A stretch of DNA of 36,775 nt from contig JAMPAK010000005.1 of the NCBI GenBank assembly GCA_023667285.1, forward strand, positions 1 to 36,775, read 5' to 3'. The notes beneath the pieces were generated by a model. That model was not told the DNA's origin. It did not search any database and worked only from the letters and a program-made list of their open reading frames with translations. Positions 26,712 through 35,070 of this stretch are shown piece after piece; position 1 is the first letter of the stretch, and every line of letters starts with the position of its first letter. Position numbers and translations under genes: made by a program. Origin of the DNA: Muribaculaceae bacterium (GTDB lineage Bacteria > Bacteroidota > Bacteroidia > Bacteroidales > Muribaculaceae).

Positions 26712-28538
26712 ATGACAATCGACACCGACCGCAAACTCATCGTCTTCGACACCTGCCACGACAAGGCCGCCCTCAAGAAGTGGGCCGACGCGCTCGACAC
26801 ATACACCAAGGACTCCCTCTGCACCATCCTCCAGAAAATCACCACCCGCTTCCCCGACTTCTTCATGAGGATGTCCAACGAGTCTTGGATGCTCAAGCTC
26901 CCTGACATCATCAAGCGCGCCCCTCAGACCAAGAAGGCCGTCCTGGTCGAGACAGTCGCCAAGATCCTTGCCTCAAAGGAGAATCGTGCGGTCATCGTGC
27001 AGAGCATGTCTAAAGAGGAGATACTAGTGTGGAGATACCTCATGCTCAATCTCTACATTGCCGAGAACAAAGTGGCCGCAATCATCGGAGACGCACCCAT
27101 AACCGTTGTGAAGACCGGATATTACTCCACCTCTCAGACTCTCCACAGAGATGTCTGCTGGTTCTCCAACCTCACCATGGGGAGCTGGTACAGGCCCGTG
27201 CGCTACTTCTTTATCCCCGCCTTCATCCGCGCCGCCTTCGCCGGAGTGCTTGGCTTCAACAACATCGTTGAGAAGGAAGACACCTCCGAGGAGCAGGCCA
27301 CGCCACCTAACGTGAGTCAGTTCGAGACCGAGACCCTAGCCCTCCTCCCCGTGGTAAAAAATCTGTGGGCCAACGGCCAGCTTGAGCTCGGCCGCTTCAG
27401 GATAGGCCAGGCCACCATAAACCGCGCCGTGAAGCTGACAAGAATCGCACCCTTCATCATCGGCCCCGACGACAAAAACGCCCGCAACCTCAGAGCATCC
27501 TATCTCCTCAACGCCTACGCCCTCTACACCGATGCTGTCCAAAAGCGCGGCGACAAAGCAAACCCCGAGCCCCAGGACCTCATCAAAAAGATGATGAAAT
27601 GGTTTGAGAGCAACACTGGTGCCCTCATAGGCACCCTCCTCCCTTTCATCGACAAGAGCACCTCAAAGCTCTATGAGGGAAACACACTCTGGGCGCTCTG
27701 GCTCAACGTCACCGGCCTCCTCACCTCGCGCCCGGCCGGGACATGGTTCTTGAAGGTCGAGGTGCTCGACAACATGTATCGCATCGCCGACATCAACAAC
27801 ACCCTCCGCATCATCTCCTTCAGGGCTATCGACGACTCCATGGTGTGCAATCTCCGCACCGGCGAGTCGCTCAATCCCTCAAACATAGTCCAGCTCGTGG
27901 CCATCCCCGCCCTCTACTCCATCCTGGGCTTCTTCACAGCCCTGGGACTGCTCGAGATGGAATATGATACCGCCGACCCGGACACACCCTCCCCATTTCA
28001 GGGCTTAAGGCGAGTGCGCCTCACAAGCCTCGGAGCCTACGCGCTTGGACTCAGCAAGACCTACGCCTACTGCCCGCCCCCTGAGGCCGTCTACTTCGAG
28101 CTGGAGTCTGACCGCCTGCTCATCCGCGCCATCGGCGACAGCAACCCCTATGAAGGGATGCTCACCCAGTTTGCCGTCCCGGTGGGAGGGCGCCGCTATG
28201 CAGTCACCCCCGAGAGCTTCCTCTCCGACTGCCACGGCAAGACCGACATCAAGCGCAAGGTCAAGACCTTCAAGCAAGTGGTATCCAAGGATCCCGGCTC
28301 AATCTGGGAGGAGTTCTTCAAGCGCCTCGAGACAAACTGCGACGCCTTCGACGACACCACCGGCGATTACAAGATCTATGAGGTCAGCCCCATTGACCAC
28401 GACCTCCACGAGCTCCTCGCCACAAACCCTGAGATACGCCAATACGTGTTTCGCGTGGAAGACTACAAAATCCTCATCCCCAAAGACCGCGAGACCACCG
28501 TCCGCAACCTGCTCCGCAAAGCCGGATACATCCTCTGA
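26712..28538 (+). CDS. unrecognised 608-aa protein, putative SNF2 partner
   Basis: I do not recognise a family. The protein is soluble, with no signal peptide, and mostly helical in its first 400 residues, with segments such as SMSKEEILVWRYLMLNLYIAENKVAAIIGDAP resembling winged-helix or helical-repeat elements. The C-terminal 200 residues alternate helix and strand and end with QYVFRVEDYKILIPKDRE. No catalytic motif stands out. Its start lies 2 bases after the SNF2 stop, so the pair is translated together and probably works together, perhaps as a DNA-binding or regulatory subunit. Codon use is like the host core, so the pair does not look recently acquired. A role in DNA repair, transcription or phage defence remains open. 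Confidence 0.6.
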   Translation: MTIDTDRKLIVFDTCHDKAALKKWADALDTYTKDSLCTILQKITTRFPDFFMRMSNESWMLKLPDIIKRAPQTKKAVLVETVAKILASKENRAVIVQSMSKEEILVWRYLMLNLYIAENKVAAIIGDAPITVVKTGYYSTSQTLHRDVCWFSNLTMGSWYRPVRYFFIPAFIRAAFAGVLGFNNIVEKEDTSEEQATPPNVSQFETETLALLPVVKNLWANGQLELGRFRIGQATINRAVKLTRIAPFIIGPDDKNARNLRASYLLNAYALYTDAVQKRGDKANPEPQDLIKKMMKWFESNTGALIGTLLPFIDKSTSKLYEGNTLWALWLNVTGLLTSRPAGTWFLKVEVLDNMYRIADINNTLRIISFRAIDDSMVCNLRTGESLNPSNIVQLVAIPALYSILGFFTALGLLEMEYDTADPDTPSPFQGLRRVRLTSLGAYALGLSKTYAYCPPPEAVYFELESDRLLIRAIGDSNPYEGMLTQFAVPVGGRRYAVTPESFLSDCHGKTDIKRKVKTFKQVVSKDPGSIWEEFFKRLETNCDAFDDTTGDYKIYEVSPIDHDLHELLATNPEIRQYVFRVEDYKILIPKDRETTVRNLLRKAGYIL

Positions 28539-28635
28539 CCCCCCAGCCCCACTCTGAAACTCTACAGCCCCTTGAGGCGTTCTAAAAGAGTAAACCCACC
28601 TACTCTCATAAACAAAACTCACATCAACTCTGACC

Positions 28636-29118
28636 ATGCTCATCGCCATCATCTGTATTCTGCTCATCGTCGCCGGAGTGGCGCTCTCCTTTGTCTCATC
28701 GCTCTATGGGACGGTGTTCTCATTCCTAGGGCTCTGCGCCACCGGGCTGCTCCGCTATGTCGACTACCCCTTCTCCACCTATCTCTTCTGGGGCACAGCC
28801 GTGGCGATAGTGGTGGTGCTGTGGTTCATGCTTCCGCGCGGAGTGGCCACATCGCGCCGCGGTCTCCCCTATATGGCCGGAGCCTCCCTCGCCGGCGCAG
28901 CCATAGGGATGGCCATAGGTGGACATGCAGCCATCATCCTCGGAGCCGTCGTGGGAGCCCTGATGGGGGGAGTGGCCTACGGACGCACACCTGCCGGGCG
29001 TGTCCTTGAGTTCCCCTCATCGAGATTCTTCAACTACCTTTGTGCCAAAGGCCTCCCTGCAGCCATAGCCATGAGCATGGCAGCCCTCTCAGCCACCATC
29101 CTCATAGCCACATTGTAA
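28636..29118 (+). CDS. small polytopic membrane protein, unrecognised
   Basis: The 160-aa protein consists of about four or five hydrophobic helices: two at the N-terminus, one around GTAVAIVVVLWFML, a Gly-rich hairpin with repeated GxxxG spacing (GASLAGAAIGMAIGGHAA, GAVVGALMGGVAYG) and one at the C-terminus. The GxxxG pattern favours tight helix packing, as in small channel or DUF456-like proteins, but the resemblance is too weak to name a family. It is followed after 28 bases by the DUF4919 gene, and the 97-base gap before it has no clear terminator, so it may be read with the SNF2 pair. Confidence 0.55.
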   Translation: MLIAIICILLIVAGVALSFVSSLYGTVFSFLGLCATGLLRYVDYPFSTYLFWGTAVAIVVVLWFMLPRGVATSRRGLPYMAGASLAGAAIGMAIGGHAAIILGAVVGALMGGVAYGRTPAGRVLEFPSSRFFNYLCAKGLPAAIAMSMAALSATILIATL

Positions 29119-29146
29119 ACCCGAAACCCGACTACTACACATCATC

Positions 29147-29872
29147 ATGTCACGACTCCACACCATCTGCATAGCCATCCTCGCGGCCATCTTCATAGCC
29201 ATACCCCTCCGGGGCGTCTCCCAGACCCTCCCGCAGCTCAAGCGCGAGAAACCAGACCTCGATCAGATCCGCCGCGAGACCATGGACCGCACATCCCCCT
29301 ACTACTATCCGCGCCTCATGCAGGAGTTCCAGCGCAACGACACCCTCATGAAGATCGACAAATATCGCCGCCTCTATCTGGGCTACATGTTTTGTGAGGA
29401 CTACAACCCATATCGCTCAGGCGAGCGGTCCATCACGTATGACGCCACCCTCAACCGATCCAAGAAACTCACACGCCAGGAGTGCGACTCCGTGATAGCC
29501 TATGCCGAGCAGGCCCTGGCCGACAACCCCTTCAACCTCGGCGAGATGGTGATGCTCATCAATGCCCTCCGCGGCAAAGGGAAGACAAACCTGGCCAACA
29601 TATGGCAATACAAACTCAACTACCTCCTCATGGCCATCGTCTCCACCGGCACCGGCCTCGACGAGGAGAACGCCTGGGTGGTGACAGACCCTCAGCATGA
29701 ATACGTGCTGCTCAACATGATGGACTACACCGTCTCTGACCATGTCTTCTACGACCCGGCCTACGAGTATGTCACCGTCGTCGACTCAAAAGGAAAGGAT
29801 GCCGGAGGATTCTACTTCAACATCGGCCCAATGCTCGAGGAGTATTACCGCAAGCACCCTGACGAAAATTGA
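29147..29872 (+). CDS. DUF4919 family exported protein
   Basis: The 241-aa protein has a signal peptide ending near RGVSQ and fits DUF4919, a Bacteroidota family: LMQEFQRNDTLMKIDKYRRLYLGYMFCEDYNPYR, a helical middle, and a C-terminal strand region with HEYVLLNMMDYTVSDHVFYDPAYEYVTV. No function is known. Its last codons overlap the GH3 gene's upstream TTG but the GH3 ATG at 29878 lies 5 bases after the stop, so the two are very likely co-translated. Confidence 0.75.
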   Translation: MSRLHTICIAILAAIFIAIPLRGVSQTLPQLKREKPDLDQIRRETMDRTSPYYYPRLMQEFQRNDTLMKIDKYRRLYLGYMFCEDYNPYRSGERSITYDATLNRSKKLTRQECDSVIAYAEQALADNPFNLGEMVMLINALRGKGKTNLANIWQYKLNYLLMAIVSTGTGLDEENAWVVTDPQHEYVLLNMMDYTVSDHVFYDPAYEYVTVVDSKGKDAGGFYFNIGPMLEEYYRKHPDEN

Positions 29873-29877
29873 GAGCA

Positions 29878-31398
29878 ATGTTAGACCTCACACCGCTCGC
29901 CCGCCCCTGGTTCAGCCGGCTCACACACCGCTCCGACTCCTGGACCGGACACATCCGGGAGACACAGCTCCGGGTGCTCTCCCATATCCTGAGGCGCGGA
30001 GCCGCCACCAAATGGGGCGCGGCCCATGGACTCGACGGCTCCACTGACTACGACACACTGCGCCGCGCCTTTCCCTCACCTGTCCCCTACTCCACCCTGC
30101 GCCCTTGGGTCATGAGGATGGTCTCAGGCGAGGCCGATGTCCTGTGGCCGGGCGTGACGCGGCGATTCGCACAGTCCTCAGGGACATCAGACGGCAAAAG
30201 CAAATATATCCCCATCACCCCCGAGGGCCTCTCCCTCTCACACTATGCCGGCGGAGCACACGCCGTAGCCTCATATCTAAATCTCTACCCGGACAGCCGC
30301 CTCTTCAGCGGTCGGAGCTTCATTCTGGGGGGCAGTTTCGCCAACGAGCTCACCCTCCCCCCCGGCGTCAAGGTGGGCGACCTCTCTGCTACCCTCATCG
30401 ACTGTATAAACCCCCTGGCTGAGCTTGTGAGGGTACCGGGAAAGAAGATAGCCCTTATGGAAGACTGGGCCCGCAAGCTCCCTGCCCTTGTAGAGGCATC
30501 CATCAGCCATAACGTCACCAATATCTCCGGTGTCCCGTCGTGGTTTCTCACCGTCCTGCGCCGCGTGCTGGAACATACCGGAGCGCCCACGCTCAGAGAT
30601 GTGTGGCCCGGCTTGGAGGTATTCTTCCACGGGGGCATCTCGATGGCCCCTTACCGCAGCCAGTATGCGGCCATAGCCCCCGGCATGAGATATCTGGAGT
30701 GCTACAATGCCTCCGAGGGGTTCTTTGCCGTGCAGGACACTATTGACAACCCTGCCATGCGCCTGCTGCTCGACTGCGGGACATTCCTTGAGTTCATTCC
30801 CCAACACGATGTCCTCTCAGACACCCCTGAGATCCTGCCCGCATGGTGTCTGGAAGAGGGAAGGGTCTACGGGCTGCTCCTCACGTCGGTCAACGGTCTG
30901 TGGCGCTTCCCGGTCGGCGACACTGTCCGCATAGAGAGCCTTGAGCCCCTCAGGGTGACCATAGCGGGGCGCACGCGCAGTTTCATCAATGCCTTTGGCG
31001 AGGAACTCATGGTGGAGAATGCCGAGGCCGCCCTGGCCCGCGTATGCACGGAGACGGGTGCCACGATTGCCAACTATACGGCCGCTCCCGTCTATGCCTC
31101 AGACGGCAAGCGCGGGCGCCACGAATGGCTCATCGAGTTCTCACGCCGCCCGGAGTCGCTGCCCGACTTTGCCTCGCGGCTCGACTCAGCCCTGCGCTCC
31201 CTCAACTCCGACTACGACGCCAAGCGCACCGGCGACATCTTTCTCGACCCGCTCACCATTGTCGTGGGACGCCGCGGAGTGTTCGACGCATGGCTCTCAT
31301 CGACAGGCAAACTGGGAGGCCAGCGCAAGATACCCCGCCTCTCAAACACCCGCCACCCCATGGACGAAATCCTGGCATTGAACAAGTCGGGACAATGA
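29878..31398 (+). CDS. GH3-superfamily protein (acyl-adenylate/acyl-amido synthetase type)
   Basis: The 506-aa protein belongs to the GH3 family, which in plants adenylates small carboxylic acids and joins them to amino acids. Visible are the ATP loop SSGTSDGKSK (100-109), the central YNASEGF motif (276-282), GLWRFPVGDTVR and the INAFGEELMVENAE hinge entering the C-terminal lid. Bacterial members are common in Bacteroidota but their substrates are unknown. A TTG at 29869 extends the frame slightly, but the ATG at 29878 is the more likely start. The regulator gene starts within its stop codon (ATGA overlap). Confidence 0.85.
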   Translation: MLDLTPLARPWFSRLTHRSDSWTGHIRETQLRVLSHILRRGAATKWGAAHGLDGSTDYDTLRRAFPSPVPYSTLRPWVMRMVSGEADVLWPGVTRRFAQSSGTSDGKSKYIPITPEGLSLSHYAGGAHAVASYLNLYPDSRLFSGRSFILGGSFANELTLPPGVKVGDLSATLIDCINPLAELVRVPGKKIALMEDWARKLPALVEASISHNVTNISGVPSWFLTVLRRVLEHTGAPTLRDVWPGLEVFFHGGISMAPYRSQYAAIAPGMRYLECYNASEGFFAVQDTIDNPAMRLLLDCGTFLEFIPQHDVLSDTPEILPAWCLEEGRVYGLLLTSVNGLWRFPVGDTVRIESLEPLRVTIAGRTRSFINAFGEELMVENAEAALARVCTETGATIANYTAAPVYASDGKRGRHEWLIEFSRRPESLPDFASRLDSALRSLNSDYDAKRTGDIFLDPLTIVVGRRGVFDAWLSSTGKLGGQRKIPRLSNTRHPMDEILALNKSGQ

Positions 31399-33020
31399 GC
31401 GACTCTCATAAAACGAAAATGAAGGCAAGCAGACTATTCATACTTCTCATCATATTATTGACCGTCACCGGAGGATGCATCCGTCGGTCGGCCATCAACG
31501 ACACTCTCGACCGAGTAGACTCGCTGACTGCATATAACCCGGACTCAGCACTGACCATAATTGAGGACATCGACACCGCAGAACTCTTGACCGGCAGTGA
31601 GCGAGCCAGATATGCACTTCTCCTTACCCAGGCCAGATATAAGTCCTTCATCGATGAGACAGACGACTCTCTCATCCGCTCAGCCCTCAACTATTATGAA
31701 CATTCGTCAGACCGCCGATCACTGATGCTTTCACGCTTCTATGCTGGTTTTATCAACCTCAATGCCGGAAAGTATGACGAGGGGTTAAAACAATTCCTTG
31801 AGGCTGAAATTATCGCAAAAGAAATTGAGGACAGTTTTCATTTAGGCATGATATATAACAATCTTAGTAGAATATATGCTGATAATCATGGTGCCAAAGA
31901 AGAGTTTAAATATGCGAATGAGGTTTATAAATTATACAAACAAAGAGGGAATGACCCGTATTTTCGAGAAGCCACTTATAATCTAGCCTTATCCTTTGTC
32001 AACAACTACAATATGTCTGAAGCTGTAGCGATTGCTGACGAAGCTATTGATTCAGCCACCAAAGTTAATGACGAATATATCCTTGGCCGAGTTCTCAAAG
32101 TCAAAGCCATTGCAACGATGAACATGGGTAACTATCCTGAAGGACTACAACTTTTTCTATCCTTACCTCAGGATGTAAAGGACAATTTCTCTGAAAATGA
32201 CGTTTTTCTAATAACACAATGTGCTATTAAAGCCGGTGACATTCATTCCGCAGACTCCATTGTTTTGGATTACATGCGTAAAGGATACTCTAAAAATGAT
32301 TTTCCCGCTGAATATTGGGCTGATAACAACGATTATTTTAGCGCATACCAGGTAATGAAAAAGTATGCTCGAGATTGTGACAGCCTTTTGATGATTCTGA
32401 GAAGTCAGAAAATTTCAGCCGTTGCAACGGAATGGCATATGAATAGGGAGGACATCATCATTCAACAGAAAAAAAATGTAATATTTGGCTCCGTCATCTC
32501 TATATCATTTCTTTTCTTGATAGCAATAATTTTGCTTCTATATATCCGGAATAAAAGAAACCGAGAAGAGAAACTAATCGCAGACATTGATGAGTTGTAT
32601 CGTTCAAGAGCAGAAATTACCAAAGTTATATTGGGGAAATATTTCAATAATACATTGAGTCTATTCCACCAATACGATATATCTCCTAATAAAACAAGTA
32701 CAGAGGAAATAAGAAAACAGTTAAAGTCAGAGGTCTTGAAATTCATGAATGACCCTGAAACCGATAGAGAACTAGCCGGCATAGCAAATTCAATACATTT
32801 CTCTATAGTTGAAAAGTTCGATTCAGATTTTCCCGATGTCCCGAAGCCGACAAGGAAACTTTTCATTTTATATTGTTGTGGGTTTTCTGCATCTGCAATA
32901 AGTTTGTTTCTCAAATGTTCTGTATCTTCGGTACACACCCGAAAATCGAGATTGAAGTCACTTATAATATCCTCCGATTCCTCCTCTAAGGATGAATTCC
33001 TTGAGGTTTTCAATATATAA
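31395..33020 (+). CDS. membrane-spanning TPR/helix-turn-helix regulator
   Basis: The 541-aa protein has an N-terminal signal/anchor (with a possible lipobox ending in C28), a TPR-like helical region (about 40-340), one strong membrane helix (361-385), a Lys/Arg/Glu-rich linker and a C-terminal region (486-525) with KLFILYCCGFSASAISLFLKCSVSSVHTRKSRLKSLI, which looks like a LuxR-type helix-turn-helix. This is the plan of Bacteroidota one-component regulators that sense outside the membrane and bind DNA inside. It lies just upstream of the DUF3244/C10-like genes. Its first 130 codons have a composition like the host; from about 31780 the gene becomes markedly AT-rich. It overlaps the GH3 gene by 4 bases; an alternative ATG lies at 31419. 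Confidence 0.75.
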   Translation: MSDSHKTKMKASRLFILLIILLTVTGGCIRRSAINDTLDRVDSLTAYNPDSALTIIEDIDTAELLTGSERARYALLLTQARYKSFIDETDDSLIRSALNYYEHSSDRRSLMLSRFYAGFINLNAGKYDEGLKQFLEAEIIAKEIEDSFHLGMIYNNLSRIYADNHGAKEEFKYANEVYKLYKQRGNDPYFREATYNLALSFVNNYNMSEAVAIADEAIDSATKVNDEYILGRVLKVKAIATMNMGNYPEGLQLFLSLPQDVKDNFSENDVFLITQCAIKAGDIHSADSIVLDYMRKGYSKNDFPAEYWADNNDYFSAYQVMKKYARDCDSLLMILRSQKISAVATEWHMNREDIIIQQKKNVIFGSVISISFLFLIAIILLLYIRNKRNREEKLIADIDELYRSRAEITKVILGKYFNNTLSLFHQYDISPNKTSTEEIRKQLKSEVLKFMNDPETDRELAGIANSIHFSIVEKFDSDFPDVPKPTRKLFILYCCGFSASAISLFLKCSVSSVHTRKSRLKSLIISSDSSSKDEFLEVFNI

Positions 33021-33033
33021 TTACTTACATTTA

Positions 33034-33055
33034 CCTTATGGTGACCTCCATAAGG
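33034..33055. repeat. palindromic hairpin CCTTATGG/CCATAAGG
   Basis: An 8-base perfect stem with a 6-base loop directly after the regulator gene. There is no T run after it, so it is not a standard terminator. Its CCTTA half-site recurs in the next inverted repeat at 33098-33151, which makes an operator role conceivable. Confidence 0.5.
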
Positions 33056-33097
33056 CCCTGATTTACACACTCCTATCAAAATTCTGCAATTCGCAAG

Positions 33098-33151
33098 CCT
33101 TACAATTTTTAATCTGGTTATAATCAAGGTGTTACATTCCTTATTGTAAGG
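33098..33151. promoter_or_regulatory. inverted repeat upstream of the DUF3244 promoter, possible operator or terminator
   Basis: CCTTACAAT (33098-33106) and ATTGTAAGG (33143-33151) form a perfect 9-base inverted repeat with a 36-base interval. The right arm is followed by TCTTTTT, so it might end the regulator's transcript; it also ends 18 bases before the -33 box of the next gene, the usual place for an activator. Confidence 0.45.
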
Positions 33152-33169
33152 TCTTTTTAGCCCGAAAAA

Positions 33170-33201
33170 TTTGATTTCAGGCCAAAACAATGGTATTTTT
33201 G
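33170..33201 (+). promoter_or_regulatory. promoter of the DUF3244/C10-like genes
   Basis: TTTG at 33170-33173, a 20-base spacer and TATTTTTG at 33194-33201 fit the Bacteroidota consensus precisely. The ATG at 33227 is 25 bases downstream. Confidence 0.75.
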
Positions 33202-33226
33202 TGGGGTATTTTCAAAATCTCACACC

Positions 33227-33601
33227 ATGAAACGAATTTACAGTATTTTTGCAGTGACCTTCTTACTGATCATACCAGGAATGAAGGCAAATGATGATCA
33301 GACCCCAAATCAAGGTCCAATGTATCACAAGGTGATCCTTAAAAAAGAATCCTCTCATCATCGTGTTCCCTCATCTTCATCTATCGGATTCAAGATTGAG
33401 AATGGTTTCATTTTTTTCTCTCAGAACGATCTCTTCATGGCACTGGAGGTCACAGTTACCAATGATGCGACCGGAGAGACTTGGACCGGGTGCGTCTCTC
33501 CTGATATTCCATACATGGATGGACCGGATGAACCCGGCTCATACTCCATCACATGCCTCAATCCTGAAGGTCAATCCTATATCGGATTCTTTGAACTTTA
33601 A
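33227..33601 (+). CDS. small secreted DUF3244-like protein
   Basis: The 124-aa protein has a signal peptide (cut near PGMKA) and a compact beta-rich mature part of about 100 residues that ends in GSYSITCLNPEGQSYIGFFEL, the usual closing strands of DUF3244, a Bacteroidota family of small immunoglobulin-like secreted proteins. DUF3244 genes are often found next to C10 peptidases, and in Bacteroides small staphostatin-like inhibitors accompany C10 proteases; an inhibitor or partner role is therefore possible but unproven. It is the first gene after the promoter at 33170, followed 29 bases later by the C10-like gene. Confidence 0.65.
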   Translation: MKRIYSIFAVTFLLIIPGMKANDDQTPNQGPMYHKVILKKESSHHRVPSSSSIGFKIENGFIFFSQNDLFMALEVTVTNDATGETWTGCVSPDIPYMDGPDEPGSYSITCLNPEGQSYIGFFEL

Positions 33602-33630
33602 CCTTATCACCATATAATTAATTTTCACCT

Positions 33631-34953
33631 ATGAAGAAAGAATTTTTCTTTTCCCTCGCCATGAGTCTTCTCATGGTGGGGTGCTCATCAAATGATGAGC
33701 CTCAGCCTACAGTGCTTGACCTCGACTCAGCGGTCTCATCCTCAATCCTCACTCCCTCAGAGGCCTGCTCTCGAGCAGCCGAGGCTTATGCACAGTTCCA
33801 TGGTCAGGAGACCCAAAACTCTCGCAGCGCAAAGACTGCAACCGCCACCCCCTACAAGTCCGGCCTCTCAAGAGGAGAAGACCCTGCTCTCTACGTTGTA
33901 GAGTTTGAGGAAGGGGGATTCGCTGTGGTCAACGCCTACAGAAACGCCCTGACCAAACTCTATGCTGTTGTCGAAGAAGGAAACTTTGACGACACCAACA
34001 ACTCAGGACTCCGCTACTACATGGAGTATGCCACAGAACGCGCTCAAGCCGAGAACTCGGCAATCGAAGCCGGGTCTTCAAGAGCCGTTGGGGTGACGCC
34101 AAATCCAATTACCCCGGTTTATCCTCCTATTACCATTGAGAGTGATAGACTTATTGGGTCTGACAGCTTAAAAATTCACTCACGAATCTGTTGGAGCAGG
34201 AACACACCATTTAATATAGCCCCGGGCCAGTCCTCCCCATACAATTTGGGTTCATTGGCTACTGCCATGGCATCCTTAGCCGCTTATTATATGGATTTAA
34301 AGACTGATTTAGGAGTCGAAACGCTGAGATATGGCGGAACTAGATATGTGTTTGATTGGTTCGAGATGCTAAAATACACTTCATATAGCAGTCTGAGCAC
34401 AAGTGGGAAAAGTGGAGTCAGAGAATTCTTGCATTATATGCAGACCTACATTGACAATGAATTTCCTGAATACATGGAAGATGGTCAATTCTTAAGTCAC
34501 CAGATTGTTCCCGAAGCCTTGTCTGCCATAATGAATGAAACGATATGGTTTAATGGATGTACTAAATACTCTAGAGCCTCTATAAGTGAAATCCGTAAGA
34601 ATCTTAATGACCATGGTCCACAGATGATGTATGGTGAGACAGTAGAAAAAACCATTGGTGATGTTTGGCTCATAAGGGGTGTCAAAATCAATGAATATGA
34701 AAAAGAGATCCGAAATTACCAGGATCCTATTACCGGTGAATATACAGGTGTCATTTACCAACAGTATGAAATGACCTATGTATACTTTGATTGGTGCCTA
34801 GAAGGACGATCTAATGGTTGGTTCAGTTATGATGGCAGAATGGATTTCTGTAACAATCTCAGTGGACTACCTGGGTATGATCCCTCAGTCAATGCAGACA
34901 ACTATGACAGAAACATTATCTGCTTGTTAGATATATCCTCAAAAAAGAATTAG
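33631..34953 (+). CDS. C10 (streptopain-like) peptidase homologue lacking catalytic Cys and His
   Basis: The 440-aa protein has a lipoprotein signal (MVGC, Cys18) followed by SSNDE, similar to a surface-export signal. Residues about 25-150 match the C10 pro-domain (ALYVVEFEEGGFAVVNAYR and VVEEGNFDDTNNSGLRYYME). The rest aligns with the peptidase domain: PYNLGSLATAMASLAAYY corresponds to the region that normally reads GCVATA, so the catalytic Cys is Ser208; GDVWLIRG corresponds to GHAWVIDG, so the catalytic His is Asp344; and VYFDWCLEGRSNGWF matches the closing HVNWGWGGxxxGYF. Both catalytic residues are thus missing in an otherwise open gene, pointing to a binding or decoy function. Codon use is host-like in the pro-domain and AT-rich after it. 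Confidence 0.75.
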   Translation: MKKEFFFSLAMSLLMVGCSSNDEPQPTVLDLDSAVSSSILTPSEACSRAAEAYAQFHGQETQNSRSAKTATATPYKSGLSRGEDPALYVVEFEEGGFAVVNAYRNALTKLYAVVEEGNFDDTNNSGLRYYMEYATERAQAENSAIEAGSSRAVGVTPNPITPVYPPITIESDRLIGSDSLKIHSRICWSRNTPFNIAPGQSSPYNLGSLATAMASLAAYYMDLKTDLGVETLRYGGTRYVFDWFEMLKYTSYSSLSTSGKSGVREFLHYMQTYIDNEFPEYMEDGQFLSHQIVPEALSAIMNETIWFNGCTKYSRASISEIRKNLNDHGPQMMYGETVEKTIGDVWLIRGVKINEYEKEIRNYQDPITGEYTGVIYQQYEMTYVYFDWCLEGRSNGWFSYDGRMDFCNNLSGLPGYDPSVNADNYDRNIICLLDISSKKN

Positions 34954-34964
34954 TGAACTGTTTT

Positions 34965-35002
34965 GTGGATTCCCGGCTTCTGTCTTGATGCCGGGAATCC
35001 AC
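34965..35002 (+). terminator. hairpin after the C10-like gene
   Basis: A perfect 13-base stem GTGGATTCCCGGC (34965-34977) with its complement (34990-35002) and a 12-base loop. The following TAAATCTC is only weakly T-rich, but the position 12 bases after the stop supports a terminator. Confidence 0.7.
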
Positions 35003-35038
35003 TAAATCTCACTTCTTAGACATTTTTTTGCAATAAAA

Positions 35039-35070
35039 TTTGGAAGTTTAGTAAATATTATATACTTTTG
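35039..35070 (+). promoter_or_regulatory. promoter of the surface lipoprotein gene with long leader
   Basis: TTTG (35039-35042), a 20-base spacer and TACTTTTG (35063-35070) match the consensus. Transcription should begin near 35077, leaving a leader of about 170 bases before the ATG at 35250. The leader contains a small hairpin (GTTGA/TCAAC, 35121-35137) and a 9-codon open frame. Confidence 0.75.

Noticed and set aside
23887-28538. Calling the SNF2 pair an established phage-defence system
   Set aside because: No nuclease, methyltransferase or other known defence gene is adjacent, and composition is that of the core genome.
32462-33190. 242-aa open frame on the minus strand across the regulator gene
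   Set aside because: It is antisense to the HTH end of the regulator, has no promoter or recognisable domain, and long antisense frames are common by chance.
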